Source of the DNA: JAUREX01 sp964472135
Lineage (GTDB): Bacteria; Pseudomonadota; Alphaproteobacteria; Rhodobacterales; Rhodobacteraceae
DNA: 9,150 nt
Assembly (NCBI GenBank): GCA_964472135.1
Contig: CAYYJB010000078.1
Span: 1-9,150 of the forward strand
Direction: 5' to 3'
Position numbers and translations under genes: made by a program. This document shows, piece after piece, positions 1 through 6,401 of this stretch (the stretch's first letter is position 1; each line of letters starts with the position of its first letter). Below the pieces are notes generated by a model. That model made no database searches and was not told the DNA's origin. It worked only from the letters and a program-made list of their open reading frames with translations.

Positions 1-657
1 GTGGGCCACGGGCTCGAGGGCGATTTCAACCGCAAGCGCACCTCGGCCTTCGCGGGGCTGATGGGCCAGCGCGTCGCGGCGCCGGGGGTGACGGTGGTCG
101 ATGACGGCACGATCCCCGACCGGCGCGGCTCGATCACCATCGACGACGAGGGCACGCCCTCGGGCCGGACGGTGCTGATCGAGGACGGGATCCTCGTGGG
201 CTACATGCAGGACCGGCAGAACGCCCGCCTGATGGGGGTGGCGCCCACCGGCAACGGCCGGCGCGAGAGCCACGCGCATGCGCCCATGCCGCGGATGACG
301 AATACCTACATGCTGGGCGGCGAGGCCGACCCGGCCGCGATCGTGGCCGATCTGCGCGACGGCATCCACGCGGTCGGCTTCGGCGGCGGGCAGGTCGACA
401 TCACGAACGGCAAGTTCGTCTTTTCCTGCACCGAGGCCTATCGGGTGAAGAACGGGCGCATCGTCGCCCCGGTCAAGGGCGCGACGCTCATCGGCGACGG
501 CCCGACGGCGCTGCGCCAGATCCGCGCCATCGGCAACGACATGGCGCTCGACCCCGGGATCGGGAACTGCGGCAAGGCCGGGCAATGGGTGCCGGTCGGG
601 GTCGGGCAGCCCTCGATGCTGATCGGGGGGCTGACGGTCGGGGGATCGCGGGCCTGA
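1..657 (+). CDS. tldD: TldD metalloprotease, C-terminal part (5' end outside window)
   Basis: This is the C-terminal part of TldD, the catalytic subunit of the TldD/TldE zinc protease. In enterobacteria that protease trims peptides such as the microcin B17 precursor and degrades unfolded small proteins. The window opens inside the HExxxH zinc motif: the first visible residues are VGHGLEGDFNRK, so only the second histidine (codon 3) is present. The other expected metal ligand, the C-terminal cysteine, is visible in GNCGKAGQ at residue 190, followed by the family signature PVGVGQP. Enterobacterial TldD has about 480 residues, so the 218 seen here are a little under half. The GTG at position 1 is an internal valine codon, not a start. 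The gene ends at TGA 655-657, followed by a hairpin. The family assignment is firm. The cellular substrate in this organism cannot be read from sequence. Confidence 0.95.
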   Translation: MGHGLEGDFNRKRTSAFAGLMGQRVAAPGVTVVDDGTIPDRRGSITIDDEGTPSGRTVLIEDGILVGYMQDRQNARLMGVAPTGNGRRESHAHAPMPRMTNTYMLGGEADPAAIVADLRDGIHAVGFGGGQVDITNGKFVFSCTEAYRVKNGRIVAPVKGATLIGDGPTALRQIRAIGNDMALDPGIGNCGKAGQWVPVGVGQPSMLIGGLTVGGSRA

Positions 658-663
658 AAAAAT

Positions 664-692
664 CGCGCGAGGGGCGAAAATCGCCGCGCGCG
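664..692 (+). terminator. candidate terminator hairpin after tldD
   Basis: Six bases after the tldD stop an interrupted inverted repeat can fold. The outer arms are CGCGCG (664-669) and CGCGCG (687-692). The inner arms are GGCGA (673-677) and TCGCC (681-685) around an AAA loop, with a small 3/1 internal loop between. A short TTT follows at 693-695, and an A-run lies upstream at 657-662. CG-repeat arms arise easily by chance in DNA this GC-rich, so confidence is moderate. Confidence 0.4.
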
Positions 693-708
693 TTTACCGC
701 GCGTTAAC
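687..708 (+). promoter_or_regulatory. CtrA-like binding site upstream of dprA
   Basis: Two head-to-tail 11-bp units, CGCGCGTTTAC (687-697) and CGCGCGTTAAC (698-708), differ at one base. Read as a box this is TTTA-N7-TTAAC (693-708), one mismatch from the full CtrA consensus TTAA-N7-TTAAC known from Caulobacter. It lies 56 bp before the dprA start, a reasonable distance for an activator site near a -35 region. In Rhodobacter capsulatus, dprA and other DNA-uptake genes needed to receive gene-transfer-agent DNA depend on CtrA, which makes the match biologically sensible. No convincing -10 box was identified downstream. Binding is inferred. Confidence 0.5.
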
Positions 709-764
709 CCCTGTGGCGCAAGGGTGGCGTTGCGAATGGGGCCTGCTGCGACGGAATACCGGGT

Positions 765-1910
765 TTGTCTTCTTCCCCCACACCCTTCACCCCACCCACC
801 ACGGAAGATGACGACCTGTCGTGGCTGCGCCTCATTCGCTCGCGCCGCGTGGGGCCCGCGACCTTCAGGCGGCTGACGGCCGAGCACGGATCAGCGCGCG
901 CCGCGCTTGCCGCGCTGCCGGCGATCGCCCGTGCGGCCGGCGTTGCCGACTATGCCCCCTGCACCGAGGCCGACGCGCGGGCCGAGCTGGCCGCGGGCCG
1001 TGCTGCCGGGGCGTTCCTTCTGCGCGCGGACGATCCGCGCTATCCCGCCCGCCTTTCCGATCTGCCCGATGCGCCCCCGGTGCTGTGGTGCATGGGCGAT
1101 CCCGCGCTCCTCTCGCGGCCGATGGTGGCGCTCGTCGGGGCGCGCAACGCCTCCTCGATCGGGCTGCGCATGGCGCGTCGTCTGGCCGAGGGGCTGGGCG
1201 CCGCCGGGGCGGTCGTCGTCTCGGGGCTGGCGCGCGGGATCGACGCGGCCGCCCACGCCGCGGCGCTCGGCCCGGGGACGGTCGCGGTGATGGCGGGCGG
1301 CGTCGATGCCGTCTATCCGCCCGAGAATGCCGAACTTGCCGCCGCGATTGCCGCGCAGGGCCTGCGCCTGTCGGAACGCCCGCCGGGCGCCGAGGCGCGC
1401 GCGCGCGACTTTCCGGCCCGCAACCGCATCGTCGCGGGGCTCGCGCTCGGCGTCGTCGTGGTCGAGGCCGCGGCGCGCTCGGGCAGCCTGCTGACCGCGC
1501 GCGACGCGCTCGATCTAGGCCGCGAGGTGATGGCGGTGCCGGGCCATCCGGTCGATCCGCGCGCGGGCGGGTGCAACCAGCTGATCCGCGAGGGGGCGAC
1601 GCTCGTGCGCGATGCCGCGGATGTCCTCGACGCGCTGCAAGAGGTGCTTCCGCTGCATGCCGCGACGGCGCTTCCGGGCGTGCCGCCGTCCGACGCACCG
1701 GCGCCGGCGGTGCATCGGGCCGTCGCGCCGCTTGCCGGGGGGGCGCTTGCCGATGCCATCCTCGCACGGCTCGGGGTCGCGCCTATCGCCGAGGACCAGC
1801 TGATCCGCGACCTCGCGCGCCCTGCGCACGAGGTCGCGCCCGAGGTCGTCGCGCTCGAACTCGCGGGCGCGATCCGGCGCAGCGCGGGCGGGATGATCGC
1901 GCGCGCCTGA
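765..1910 (+). CDS. dprA: DNA-processing protein DprA
   Basis: DprA (Smf) binds incoming single-stranded DNA in the cytoplasm and loads RecA on it during natural transformation. In Rhodobacter it is also needed by recipients of gene-transfer-agent DNA. The 381-residue product has an N-terminal helical (SAM-like) region at about 18-55. The Rossmann-like core follows, with LVGARNAS (123-130), SGLARGID (153-160), FPARNR (216-221) and SGSLLTAR (239-246). A C-terminal winged-helix domain occupies about 325-378 after a Pro/Ala-rich linker (about 300-322). The length suits the family. The TTG start at 765 is the best available: an in-frame stop lies at 705-707, no in-frame ATG or GTG comes earlier, and the nearby ATG at 808 is out of frame. 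The ribosome site is weak (GGA at 753-755), so translation may be poor or the start slightly different. A CtrA-like box lies just upstream. Confidence 0.95.
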   Translation: MSSSPTPFTPPTTEDDDLSWLRLIRSRRVGPATFRRLTAEHGSARAALAALPAIARAAGVADYAPCTEADARAELAAGRAAGAFLLRADDPRYPARLSDLPDAPPVLWCMGDPALLSRPMVALVGARNASSIGLRMARRLAEGLGAAGAVVVSGLARGIDAAAHAAALGPGTVAVMAGGVDAVYPPENAELAAAIAAQGLRLSERPPGAEARARDFPARNRIVAGLALGVVVVEAAARSGSLLTARDALDLGREVMAVPGHPVDPRAGGCNQLIREGATLVRDAADVLDALQEVLPLHAATALPGVPPSDAPAPAVHRAVAPLAGGALADAILARLGVAPIAEDQLIRDLARPAHEVAPEVVALELAGAIRRSAGGMIARA

Positions 1911-1925
1911 CACCGTCGGCGCGCG
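1900..1925 (+). terminator. hairpin spanning the dprA stop codon
   Basis: Perfect 8-bp arms CGCGCGCC (1900-1907) and GGCGCGCG (1918-1925) flank a 10-base loop that begins with the dprA stop codon TGA (1908-1910). No T-run follows, so this is either a Rho-dependent or RNA-stabilising 3' end, or a chance product of CG-rich sequence. Confidence 0.35.
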
Positions 1926-1936
1926 GCGGCGCATCG

Positions 1937-2028
1937 TGACACTTGACAAGACGGGGTGATTGCCGCGACGGTCTTGCGTCTGGAACCGGTGGCGCGCGGC
2001 CCTCGGCGGCGATGTCACACGAGTGTCA
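1937..2028 (+). promoter_or_regulatory. paired TGACA/TGTCA repeats in the ABC-operon leader
   Basis: The 190-bp gap 1911-2100 holds no credible gene. It contains two paired elements. The first is TGACA-CT-TGACA (1937-1948), which includes a perfect TTGACA hexamer (1943-1948) and the near-palindrome CTTGaCAAG. The second is TGTCA-N6-TGTCA (2013-2028), with an ACAC-GA-GTGT palindrome at its centre; its half-sites are the complement of those in the first. Such doubled half-sites are typical of operator DNA for a dimeric regulator. No good -10 hexamer sits 16-18 bp after TTGACA, so the promoter itself is not placed. The regulator is unknown. Confidence 0.35.
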
Positions 2029-2100
2029 AGAAGACGGTAAAGAAACGAATCGGCCGGCGCCGGGGCGGACCCGGGCCGGAGCAGCAAGGGAGCGAAAGAC

Positions 2101-3237
2101 GTGAAATCTCAGTTCGGCCGTTTCAACCGGCGCACCTTCCTCAAGACCTCCGCGGCGGGAATGGGCGCGCTCGCCACGCCCGCGATCATCTCGTCGAAGG
2201 CGCTCGCCTCTTCGGGCGAGATCAACCTGCTCATGTGGTCGGACGAATTCCCCGGCGACGTGATCCCGAACTTCGAGAAGGCGACGGGCATCAAGGTCAA
2301 CCAGACGCCGTTCTCGCAGAACGAGGAGCAGCTCAACAAGCTGATGGCGACGGGCGGCGAGGGCTTCGACCTCTGCCAGCCGACGGTCAACCGCGCGCCG
2401 CAGTATCTTGACCTCGATGTGCTCGCGCCCTTCGACATGTCGAAGATGACGAACATCGGCAACGTCCTGCCGGCGATGCTGAAGAGCTCGACCGACCTCT
2501 GGACGGTGGGCGGCGATCTCTATCACGTCCCGCATTGCTGGGGCTCCGAGGCGCTGTCCTATCGCACCGACCTCTATCCGGGCGACCCGGCGCAACTCTC
2601 CTTCGGCTCGCTCTGGGACGAGAGCGTGAAGGGCCATGTGCAGGGCCGTCCGCATTCCTACCTGCTCTCGATCGGGCTGTGGTGGGATGCCTCGGGCCAG
2701 ATGCCCTCGAACCGGATGCTCGACGGCTACAAGGACGAGGACAGCTTCAAGAAGCTCTGGGATCCGATCCTGGCCTTCGCGATCGAACGCAAGAACTGGG
2801 TCCGCCAGTTCTGGGATTCGGCCGACAACACCAAGTCGGGCCTGATGGAGAACGACGTCTGGATCGGCCTGACCTGGGACGGCCCGGCGCTGTCGCTCAA
2901 GCGGGAAGGCAAGCCCGTCAACTACACCGCCCCGAAAGAGGGCGCGATCGCCTGGGTCGACGGCCTGTCGATGCTCAAGAGCGCGCAGAACGTCGAGGGG
3001 GTCTATGCCTTCCTCAACTATCTGCACACCGCCGAGGTCTCGGGTGCGGTCGCCGACGGGTCGGGCTACAACCCGGTCGTGAACGGGGCGGACGCCTTCA
3101 CCTCGGAGGTCTTCAAGAAGAACTTCCAGGATGCCTTCCCGGGTGACGCGCTCGCCAATCTGTGGCCCTGGCCGCCCGAGCCGACCTGGTATGCGGAAAT
3201 CCGCAGCCAGTACGCCGACAAGTTCAAGGCCGCCTGA
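2101..3237 (+). CDS. Tat-exported substrate-binding protein of polyamine-type ABC importer
   Basis: This 378-residue periplasmic binding protein (PotD/PotF/YdcS-like) probably captures a polyamine or related cation for the importer encoded just downstream. The N-terminus carries a twin-arginine signal, NRRTFLK (9-15), then a hydrophobic stretch and a likely cleavage site after AxA at 34-36. The mature start reads INLLMWSDEFP (41-51), matching the beta-strand and aromatic ligand loop of the PotD family (YNWTEYVP in E. coli PotD). The stretch DVWIGLTWDGPA (252-263) resembles the PotD segment that supplies pocket Trp and Asp residues. The start GTG 2101 is set by AAGGGAG (2086-2092) eight bases upstream. 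A strong hairpin follows the stop. Gene order (binding protein, ATPase, two permeases) equals potFGHI/ydcSTUV. The family is clear, but the exact ligand (putrescine, spermidine or another compound) is not. Confidence 0.85.
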   Translation: MKSQFGRFNRRTFLKTSAAGMGALATPAIISSKALASSGEINLLMWSDEFPGDVIPNFEKATGIKVNQTPFSQNEEQLNKLMATGGEGFDLCQPTVNRAPQYLDLDVLAPFDMSKMTNIGNVLPAMLKSSTDLWTVGGDLYHVPHCWGSEALSYRTDLYPGDPAQLSFGSLWDESVKGHVQGRPHSYLLSIGLWWDASGQMPSNRMLDGYKDEDSFKKLWDPILAFAIERKNWVRQFWDSADNTKSGLMENDVWIGLTWDGPALSLKREGKPVNYTAPKEGAIAWVDGLSMLKSAQNVEGVYAFLNYLHTAEVSGAVADGSGYNPVVNGADAFTSEVFKKNFQDAFPGDALANLWPWPPEPTWYAEIRSQYADKFKAA

Positions 3238-3254
3238 GCCTGAGCACGCGGATC

Positions 3255-3282
3255 GGGGCCAGCCCTTCGCGGGGCTGGCCCC
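3255..3282 (+). terminator. strong intercistronic hairpin between binding-protein and ATPase genes
   Basis: A perfect 11-bp stem, GGGGCCAGCCC (3255-3265) and GGGCTGGCCCC (3272-3282), closes a 6-base loop TTCGCG. It starts 17 bases after the binding-protein stop and has no U-run. Hairpins at this place in ABC-importer operons are known (for example after malE) to protect the upstream mRNA or to cause partial termination, giving more binding protein than membrane parts. That role is inferred here from position. Confidence 0.65.
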
Positions 3283-3341
3283 TGCCGCACGCGCGCACGG
3301 CCGCGCGCCTCTACGACATCCCACGCGAAGGCTGCCCCCGA

Positions 3342-4427
3342 ATGAGCGCAAGCGTCGAACTCGACAACCTCACCGTCCGATTCGGAAGCTTCACGGCCGT
3401 CTCGCGCGCCACCCTCGATATCGCGGGGGGTGAGTTCTTTTCCTTTCTCGGGCCCTCGGGCTGCGGCAAGACGACCATCCTGCGCACGGTGTCGGGCTTT
3501 CTCGACCCGACCGAGGGCGCGGTGCGCATCGGCGGGCAGGACATGGCGGGCATCAGCCCGAACCGCCGGCCGACGGCGCTGATCTTCCAGAACCTCGCGC
3601 TGTTTCCGCTGATGACGGTCGCGGAGAACATCGCCTATGGCCTGCGCGTGCGCGGCGTCGGCAAGGCCGAGCGGCGGCGCAAGGCCGACGAGTTGCTCGA
3701 GCTGATCGCGCTGCGCGGACAGGGCGACAAGCTCGTGAGCGAGCTGTCGGGCGGGCAGAAGCAGCGGGTGGCGATCGCGCGCGCGCTCGCCGTGCAGCCC
3801 AAGGTGCTGTTGCTCGACGAACCGCTCTCGGCGCTCGACCTCAAGCTGCGCCAGCACATGCGGGCAGAGTTGCGCGCGATCCAGCGGCAGGTCGGCATCA
3901 CCTTCATCTACATCACCCACGATCAGGGCGAGGCGCTGACGATGTCGGACCGCATCGCGGTCATGAGCGACGGGGTGATCGAGCAGGTGGGCGACGGCAA
4001 GGCCGTCTATGACAACCCCGCAACGCCTTTCGTCGCCTCCTTCGTGGGCGAGAACAACGCATTCGCCGGCCGGGTCGTCGCCGCCGACGCGCGCATGGCG
4101 GTGGTCGAGACCGCCTTTGGCCGCCTTGCCGGGCGCAATCCGGCGGGGCTCGGCGCCGGGGCGCGCGCGATCCTCTTCGTGCGGCCCGAGGCGATCGTGC
4201 CCGTCGCCGGCGCGCCCGAGGCGACGCTGACCTCCGAAGTGGAATCGGTCGCCTTCGAGGGCAACCTCACCCACATCTATCTGCGCGGCGCCGGCAAGAA
4301 GGAGATCAGCCTCAGCGTCGGGCGGACGGCGGGCTTCGCGATGCCCGCGCAGGGCGCATCGACGCCCGCGAGCTACGCGCCCGAGGCGGGGCTCGTGCTG
4401 CCCGAGGGGGCGCTTGCCCGTGAGTAG
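3342..4427 (+). CDS. ATP-binding subunit of polyamine-type ABC importer (PotA/PotG-like)
   Basis: This is the cytoplasmic ATPase that powers the importer. Its 361 residues show every nucleotide-binding motif intact: Walker A GPSGCGKT (37-44), Q-loop Gln83, signature LSGGQ (135-139), Walker B LLLDE (156-160) and switch His193 in YITHDQGEA. The C-terminal part (about 245-355) is the TOBE/OB-type regulatory domain of the CUT1/MOI group, as in PotA. The start ATG 3342 fits GAAGG (3327-3331) and the beginning MSASVELDNLTVRFG. The frame is open another 60 codons upstream, but that part crosses the strong hairpin and the binding-protein gene and does not resemble the family. The 3' end overlaps the next gene by 8 bases, so translation is probably coupled. 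Polyamine transport is inferred from the whole operon. The ATPase class alone would also suit iron, sulfate or sugar importers. Confidence 0.92.
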   Translation: MSASVELDNLTVRFGSFTAVSRATLDIAGGEFFSFLGPSGCGKTTILRTVSGFLDPTEGAVRIGGQDMAGISPNRRPTALIFQNLALFPLMTVAENIAYGLRVRGVGKAERRRKADELLELIALRGQGDKLVSELSGGQKQRVAIARALAVQPKVLLLDEPLSALDLKLRQHMRAELRAIQRQVGITFIYITHDQGEALTMSDRIAVMSDGVIEQVGDGKAVYDNPATPFVASFVGENNAFAGRVVAADARMAVVETAFGRLAGRNPAGLGAGARAILFVRPEAIVPVAGAPEATLTSEVESVAFEGNLTHIYLRGAGKKEISLSVGRTAGFAMPAQGASTPASYAPEAGLVLPEGALARE

Positions 4428-5421
4428 CCGCTTCGTCGTCCTGCTGATCCCGCTCGCGGTCATCGCCGTCTTCTGGCTGATGGCCCGGCGCGAGGCCGCG
4501 AGCCGCGGCCCGGGCCACCGGGGCTATTTCGACCGCAACGGCGCGCTCCTTGGCACGGTGTTCCTCGCGCTCGTGGGGTTCTGGACGGTCTTTCTGGTCG
4601 TGCTGCCCTATCTCTACATGGTGGTCGAGAGCTTCCATCCCCGCCTCATCCCCTCCAAGCGCGGTGGGCCCGAGGATGTGCTGACGATCGCGCAATACAA
4701 ATCCTTCTTCGTCGAGCCGAGTTCGGGCAACTGGAACACCATCCACCTCTGGGCCTTCATCTACACGATCGGGGTCTCGGTCGTGGTCGCGGCCTTCAAC
4801 TTCGCGATCTGCTATCCGATCGCCTATTACATGGCGCAATCGGGCACGCGGCAGCGGGTGCGGGTGCTGATGCTGCTGCTCGTCGTGCCCTATTGGGTGA
4901 ACGAGATCCTGCGCGCCTTCGCGCTGCGCCTGTTGCTGGCGTCGAAGGGCCTCATCAACCAGATGCTGATGGGGGCGGGCATCACCGACGGGCCGATCGA
5001 TTTCCTCGGCGCCAATGTCGGGCTCTATGTCGGCCTGTCCTATGCCTACCTGCTCATCATGGTGTTCCCGCTCTACAACGCCATCGAGAGCCTCGATCGC
5101 AACCAGATCGAGGCCGCGCGCGACCTCGGCGCGCCGTGGTGGAAGATCCACCGCGATGTCGTGATCCCCTATGCCAAGCCCGGCATCGCCTCGGGCTGCA
5201 CCATGGTCTTCATGCTCTCGGCGGGGTCGCTCGCGGCGCCGCAGTTCCTCGGCGGGCCGCGGACGCTGTGGTTCACCTCGATCGTCTACGACTTCTTCTT
5301 CCAGTCGTTCAACTGGCCGCGGGGGGCGGCCTATGCCTTCATCCTGCTGGTGGCCTGCATCGCCTTCGTGCTGCTGATGCTGCGCCTCTTCAAGGTCTCG
5401 CTCGGGGAGACGATCCGATGA
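4420..5421 (+). CDS. ABC importer permease 1 (PotB/PotH-like)
   Basis: This inner-membrane permease has 333 residues and pairs with the next gene's product to form the channel. The ATPase-docking EAA loop is clear at 231-256 (EAARDLGAPWWKIHRDVVIP then YAKPGI). Hydrophobic segments lie near 5-21, 43-69, 112-138, 148-164, 200-219, 255-275 and 305-323. That is one more than the six of a standard MetI-type permease, the extra one being at the N-terminus, followed by a charged linker (about 22-41). E. coli PotB is shorter and PotH has a longer N-terminus more like this one. GTG 4420 is preferred as start because GAGGGGG (4404-4410) lies nine bases before it; the in-frame TTG at 4414 would be only three bases away. 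The gene overlaps the ATPase gene by 8 bases and the next permease gene by 4. Confidence 0.9.
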   Translation: MSSRFVVLLIPLAVIAVFWLMARREAASRGPGHRGYFDRNGALLGTVFLALVGFWTVFLVVLPYLYMVVESFHPRLIPSKRGGPEDVLTIAQYKSFFVEPSSGNWNTIHLWAFIYTIGVSVVVAAFNFAICYPIAYYMAQSGTRQRVRVLMLLLVVPYWVNEILRAFALRLLLASKGLINQMLMGAGITDGPIDFLGANVGLYVGLSYAYLLIMVFPLYNAIESLDRNQIEAARDLGAPWWKIHRDVVIPYAKPGIASGCTMVFMLSAGSLAAPQFLGGPRTLWFTSIVYDFFFQSFNWPRGAAYAFILLVACIAFVLLMLRLFKVSLGETIR

Positions 5422-6299
5422 CCTCGCGCGCGATCCTGCGGGCGATGGTCGGGTTCTACATCGCGATCTTCCTGCTCTATCTCTTCGGGCCGCTGCTGGT
5501 GACGGGCATCACCGCCTTCAACACGCCCACCTATCCGCAGGCCTGGCCGTTCGAGACCTTCACCCTTGATTGGTTCGTGGCGCTCTGGAACCATCGCGCG
5601 ATGATGGAGGGGTTGCAGAACTCGGTCATCATCGGGCTTGCGGTGGTGGCGCTGTCGGTGCCGATGGGGCTCGCGGCGTCGATCATGATGAACCAGATCT
5701 ACGCCCGCGCGCGGGGGCTCTTCTACCTCGTCACCGTCTCGCCGGTGCTGACGCCCGGCGTCATCATCGGCATCTCGACCGTGATCTTCTGGAAGGACGC
5801 GCTCGCGCTCTCGGATTTCACGAAATCGACCTTCTACAACGGCCTCGTGCTCGCGACCCTCGGGCAGGCGAGCTTCATCTCGGCCTATTGCATGCTCATC
5901 ATCTCGGCGCGGCTCCAGCGCTTCGACCGCGGGCAGGAAGAGGCCGCCCTCGACCTCGGCGCGAGCTTTCCGCAGGTGTTCTGGCACATCCTGCTGCCCT
6001 TCCTGCGGCCCGCGCTGATCTCGGCGGCGGTGATCGCGTTCCTGACCTCGTTCGAGAACTACAACACCACGACCTTCGCGATCCTCGCCGACAAGACGCT
6101 GGTGACCGTGATCGCGGGCGAGGTGCGGCAGGGCACGACGCCCGCCCTGTCGGCGCTCGCGGTCGTCATCATCACCATCTCGCTTCTGGGCGCGATCGCC
6201 TACGAGATCCTCAAGCGCCGCGAGGAAGCCCGCGCGAGCCGGATCCTCGAGGCCGGTCGCCTTGCGGACCGGCAGGCCAAGGCCGAACTCGCGGCCTGA
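5418..6299 (+). CDS. ABC importer permease 2 (PotC/PotI-like)
   Basis: This is the second inner-membrane permease, 293 residues, of the MetI-like binding-protein-dependent type. The EAA motif is seen at 175-200 (EAALDLGASFPQVFWHILLP then FLRPAL), where the ATPase docks. Six hydrophobic segments are visible near 11-34, 66-92, 100-124, 141-165, 196-212 and 243-264. A charged, Ala/Arg-rich cytoplasmic tail (266-293) ends the protein. The start ATG overlaps the previous stop as ATGA (5418-5421), a classic translational-coupling junction. The gene is last in the importer operon and is followed by a hairpin at 6303-6320. The segment FLTSFENYNTTTF (208-220) resembles the PotC/PotI stretch around SFDDVVVSSF, which supports a polyamine-type system, though the substrate is unproven. 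Confidence 0.9.
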   Translation: MTSRAILRAMVGFYIAIFLLYLFGPLLVTGITAFNTPTYPQAWPFETFTLDWFVALWNHRAMMEGLQNSVIIGLAVVALSVPMGLAASIMMNQIYARARGLFYLVTVSPVLTPGVIIGISTVIFWKDALALSDFTKSTFYNGLVLATLGQASFISAYCMLIISARLQRFDRGQEEAALDLGASFPQVFWHILLPFLRPALISAAVIAFLTSFENYNTTTFAILADKTLVTVIAGEVRQGTTPALSALAVVIITISLLGAIAYEILKRREEARASRILEAGRLADRQAKAELAA

Positions 6300-6302
6300 C
6301 GG

Positions 6303-6320
6303 GCGCCCTTGCGAGGGCGC
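6303..6320 (+). terminator. hairpin at the end of the ABC operon
   Basis: A 7-bp stem, GCGCCCT (6303-6309) and AGGGCGC (6314-6320), closes a TGCG tetraloop four bases after the permease stop. No U-run follows. It may end or protect the importer mRNA. Its loop overlaps the -35 element of the heat-shock promoter described next. Confidence 0.5.
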
Positions 6321-6336
6321 GACCCGCTTCCCATAT
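6308..6336 (+). promoter_or_regulatory. sigma-32 (RpoH) type heat-shock promoter
   Basis: A -35 CTTGCG (6308-6313; consensus CTTGAA) and a -10 TCCCATAT (6329-6336; consensus CCCCATNT, one mismatch) are separated by 15 bases, within the normal sigma-32 spacing. Transcription would start near 6343 and give a leader of about 60 bases before the Hsp20 gene. An IbpA-type heat-shock gene directly downstream strongly favours a real RpoH promoter. Confidence 0.75.
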
Positions 6337-6354
6337 CTTGACCGTCCGGGCTGC

Positions 6355-6396
6355 CGATGCGGGGCCCGGCGCATCGTCGCTTTGAAGAAAGGATGA
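6355..6396 (+). promoter_or_regulatory. ROSE-like RNA thermometer in the hsp20 leader
   Basis: The leader can form two adjacent hairpins. The first has 7-bp arms CGATGCG (6355-6361) and CGCATCG (6370-6376). The second places TCGCT (6377-6381) opposite the ribosome site AAAGGA (6388-6393): T6383-A6388, T6382-A6389, T6381-A6390, C6380-G6391, a G6379/G6392 mismatch, and T6377-A6393 with C6378 left over, around a GAAG loop. TCGCT matches the conserved U(U/C)GCU of ROSE thermometers, whose hallmark is this weak G/G-containing pairing over AGGA that melts at heat-shock temperature. ROSE elements are known before alphaproteobacterial small heat-shock genes. This one is short, and folding was done by eye. 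Confidence 0.6.
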
Positions 6397-6401
6397 GAGA
6401 G

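Noticed and set aside
821..1939. Second plus-strand frame (372 codons) overlapping dprA
   Set aside because: It is Arg/Gly/Ala-rich shadow sequence, while the dprA frame carries all family motifs.
1943..1948. Perfect TTGACA as the -35 of a housekeeping promoter
   Set aside because: No acceptable -10 hexamer lies 16-18 bp downstream, so only the repeat containing it is reported.
1956..2411. Plus-strand frame starting in the importer leader (151 codons)
   Set aside because: It runs out of frame through the signal-peptide region of the binding protein, is Arg-rich and has no ribosome site or family match.
3162..3341. 60-codon N-terminal extension of the ATPase
   Set aside because: It overlaps the binding-protein gene, spans the strong hairpin and lacks family similarity; ATG 3342 has its own ribosome site.
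2026..3351. Long minus-strand open frame (441 codons) opposite the binding-protein gene
   Set aside because: It is antisense to a clearly conserved gene, is Arg-rich and low-complexity, matches no known family, and is the usual by-product of strong G/C third-position bias.
3066..4463. Long minus-strand open frame (465 codons) opposite the ATPase gene
   Set aside because: Same reason: a mirror frame of a gene with every ABC motif intact, with no ribosome site or recognisable domain.
6393..6401. Earlier ATG (6393) as the hsp20 start
   Set aside because: It overlaps the ribosome site AAAGGA and has no spacing; ATG 6402 has a spacing of eight.
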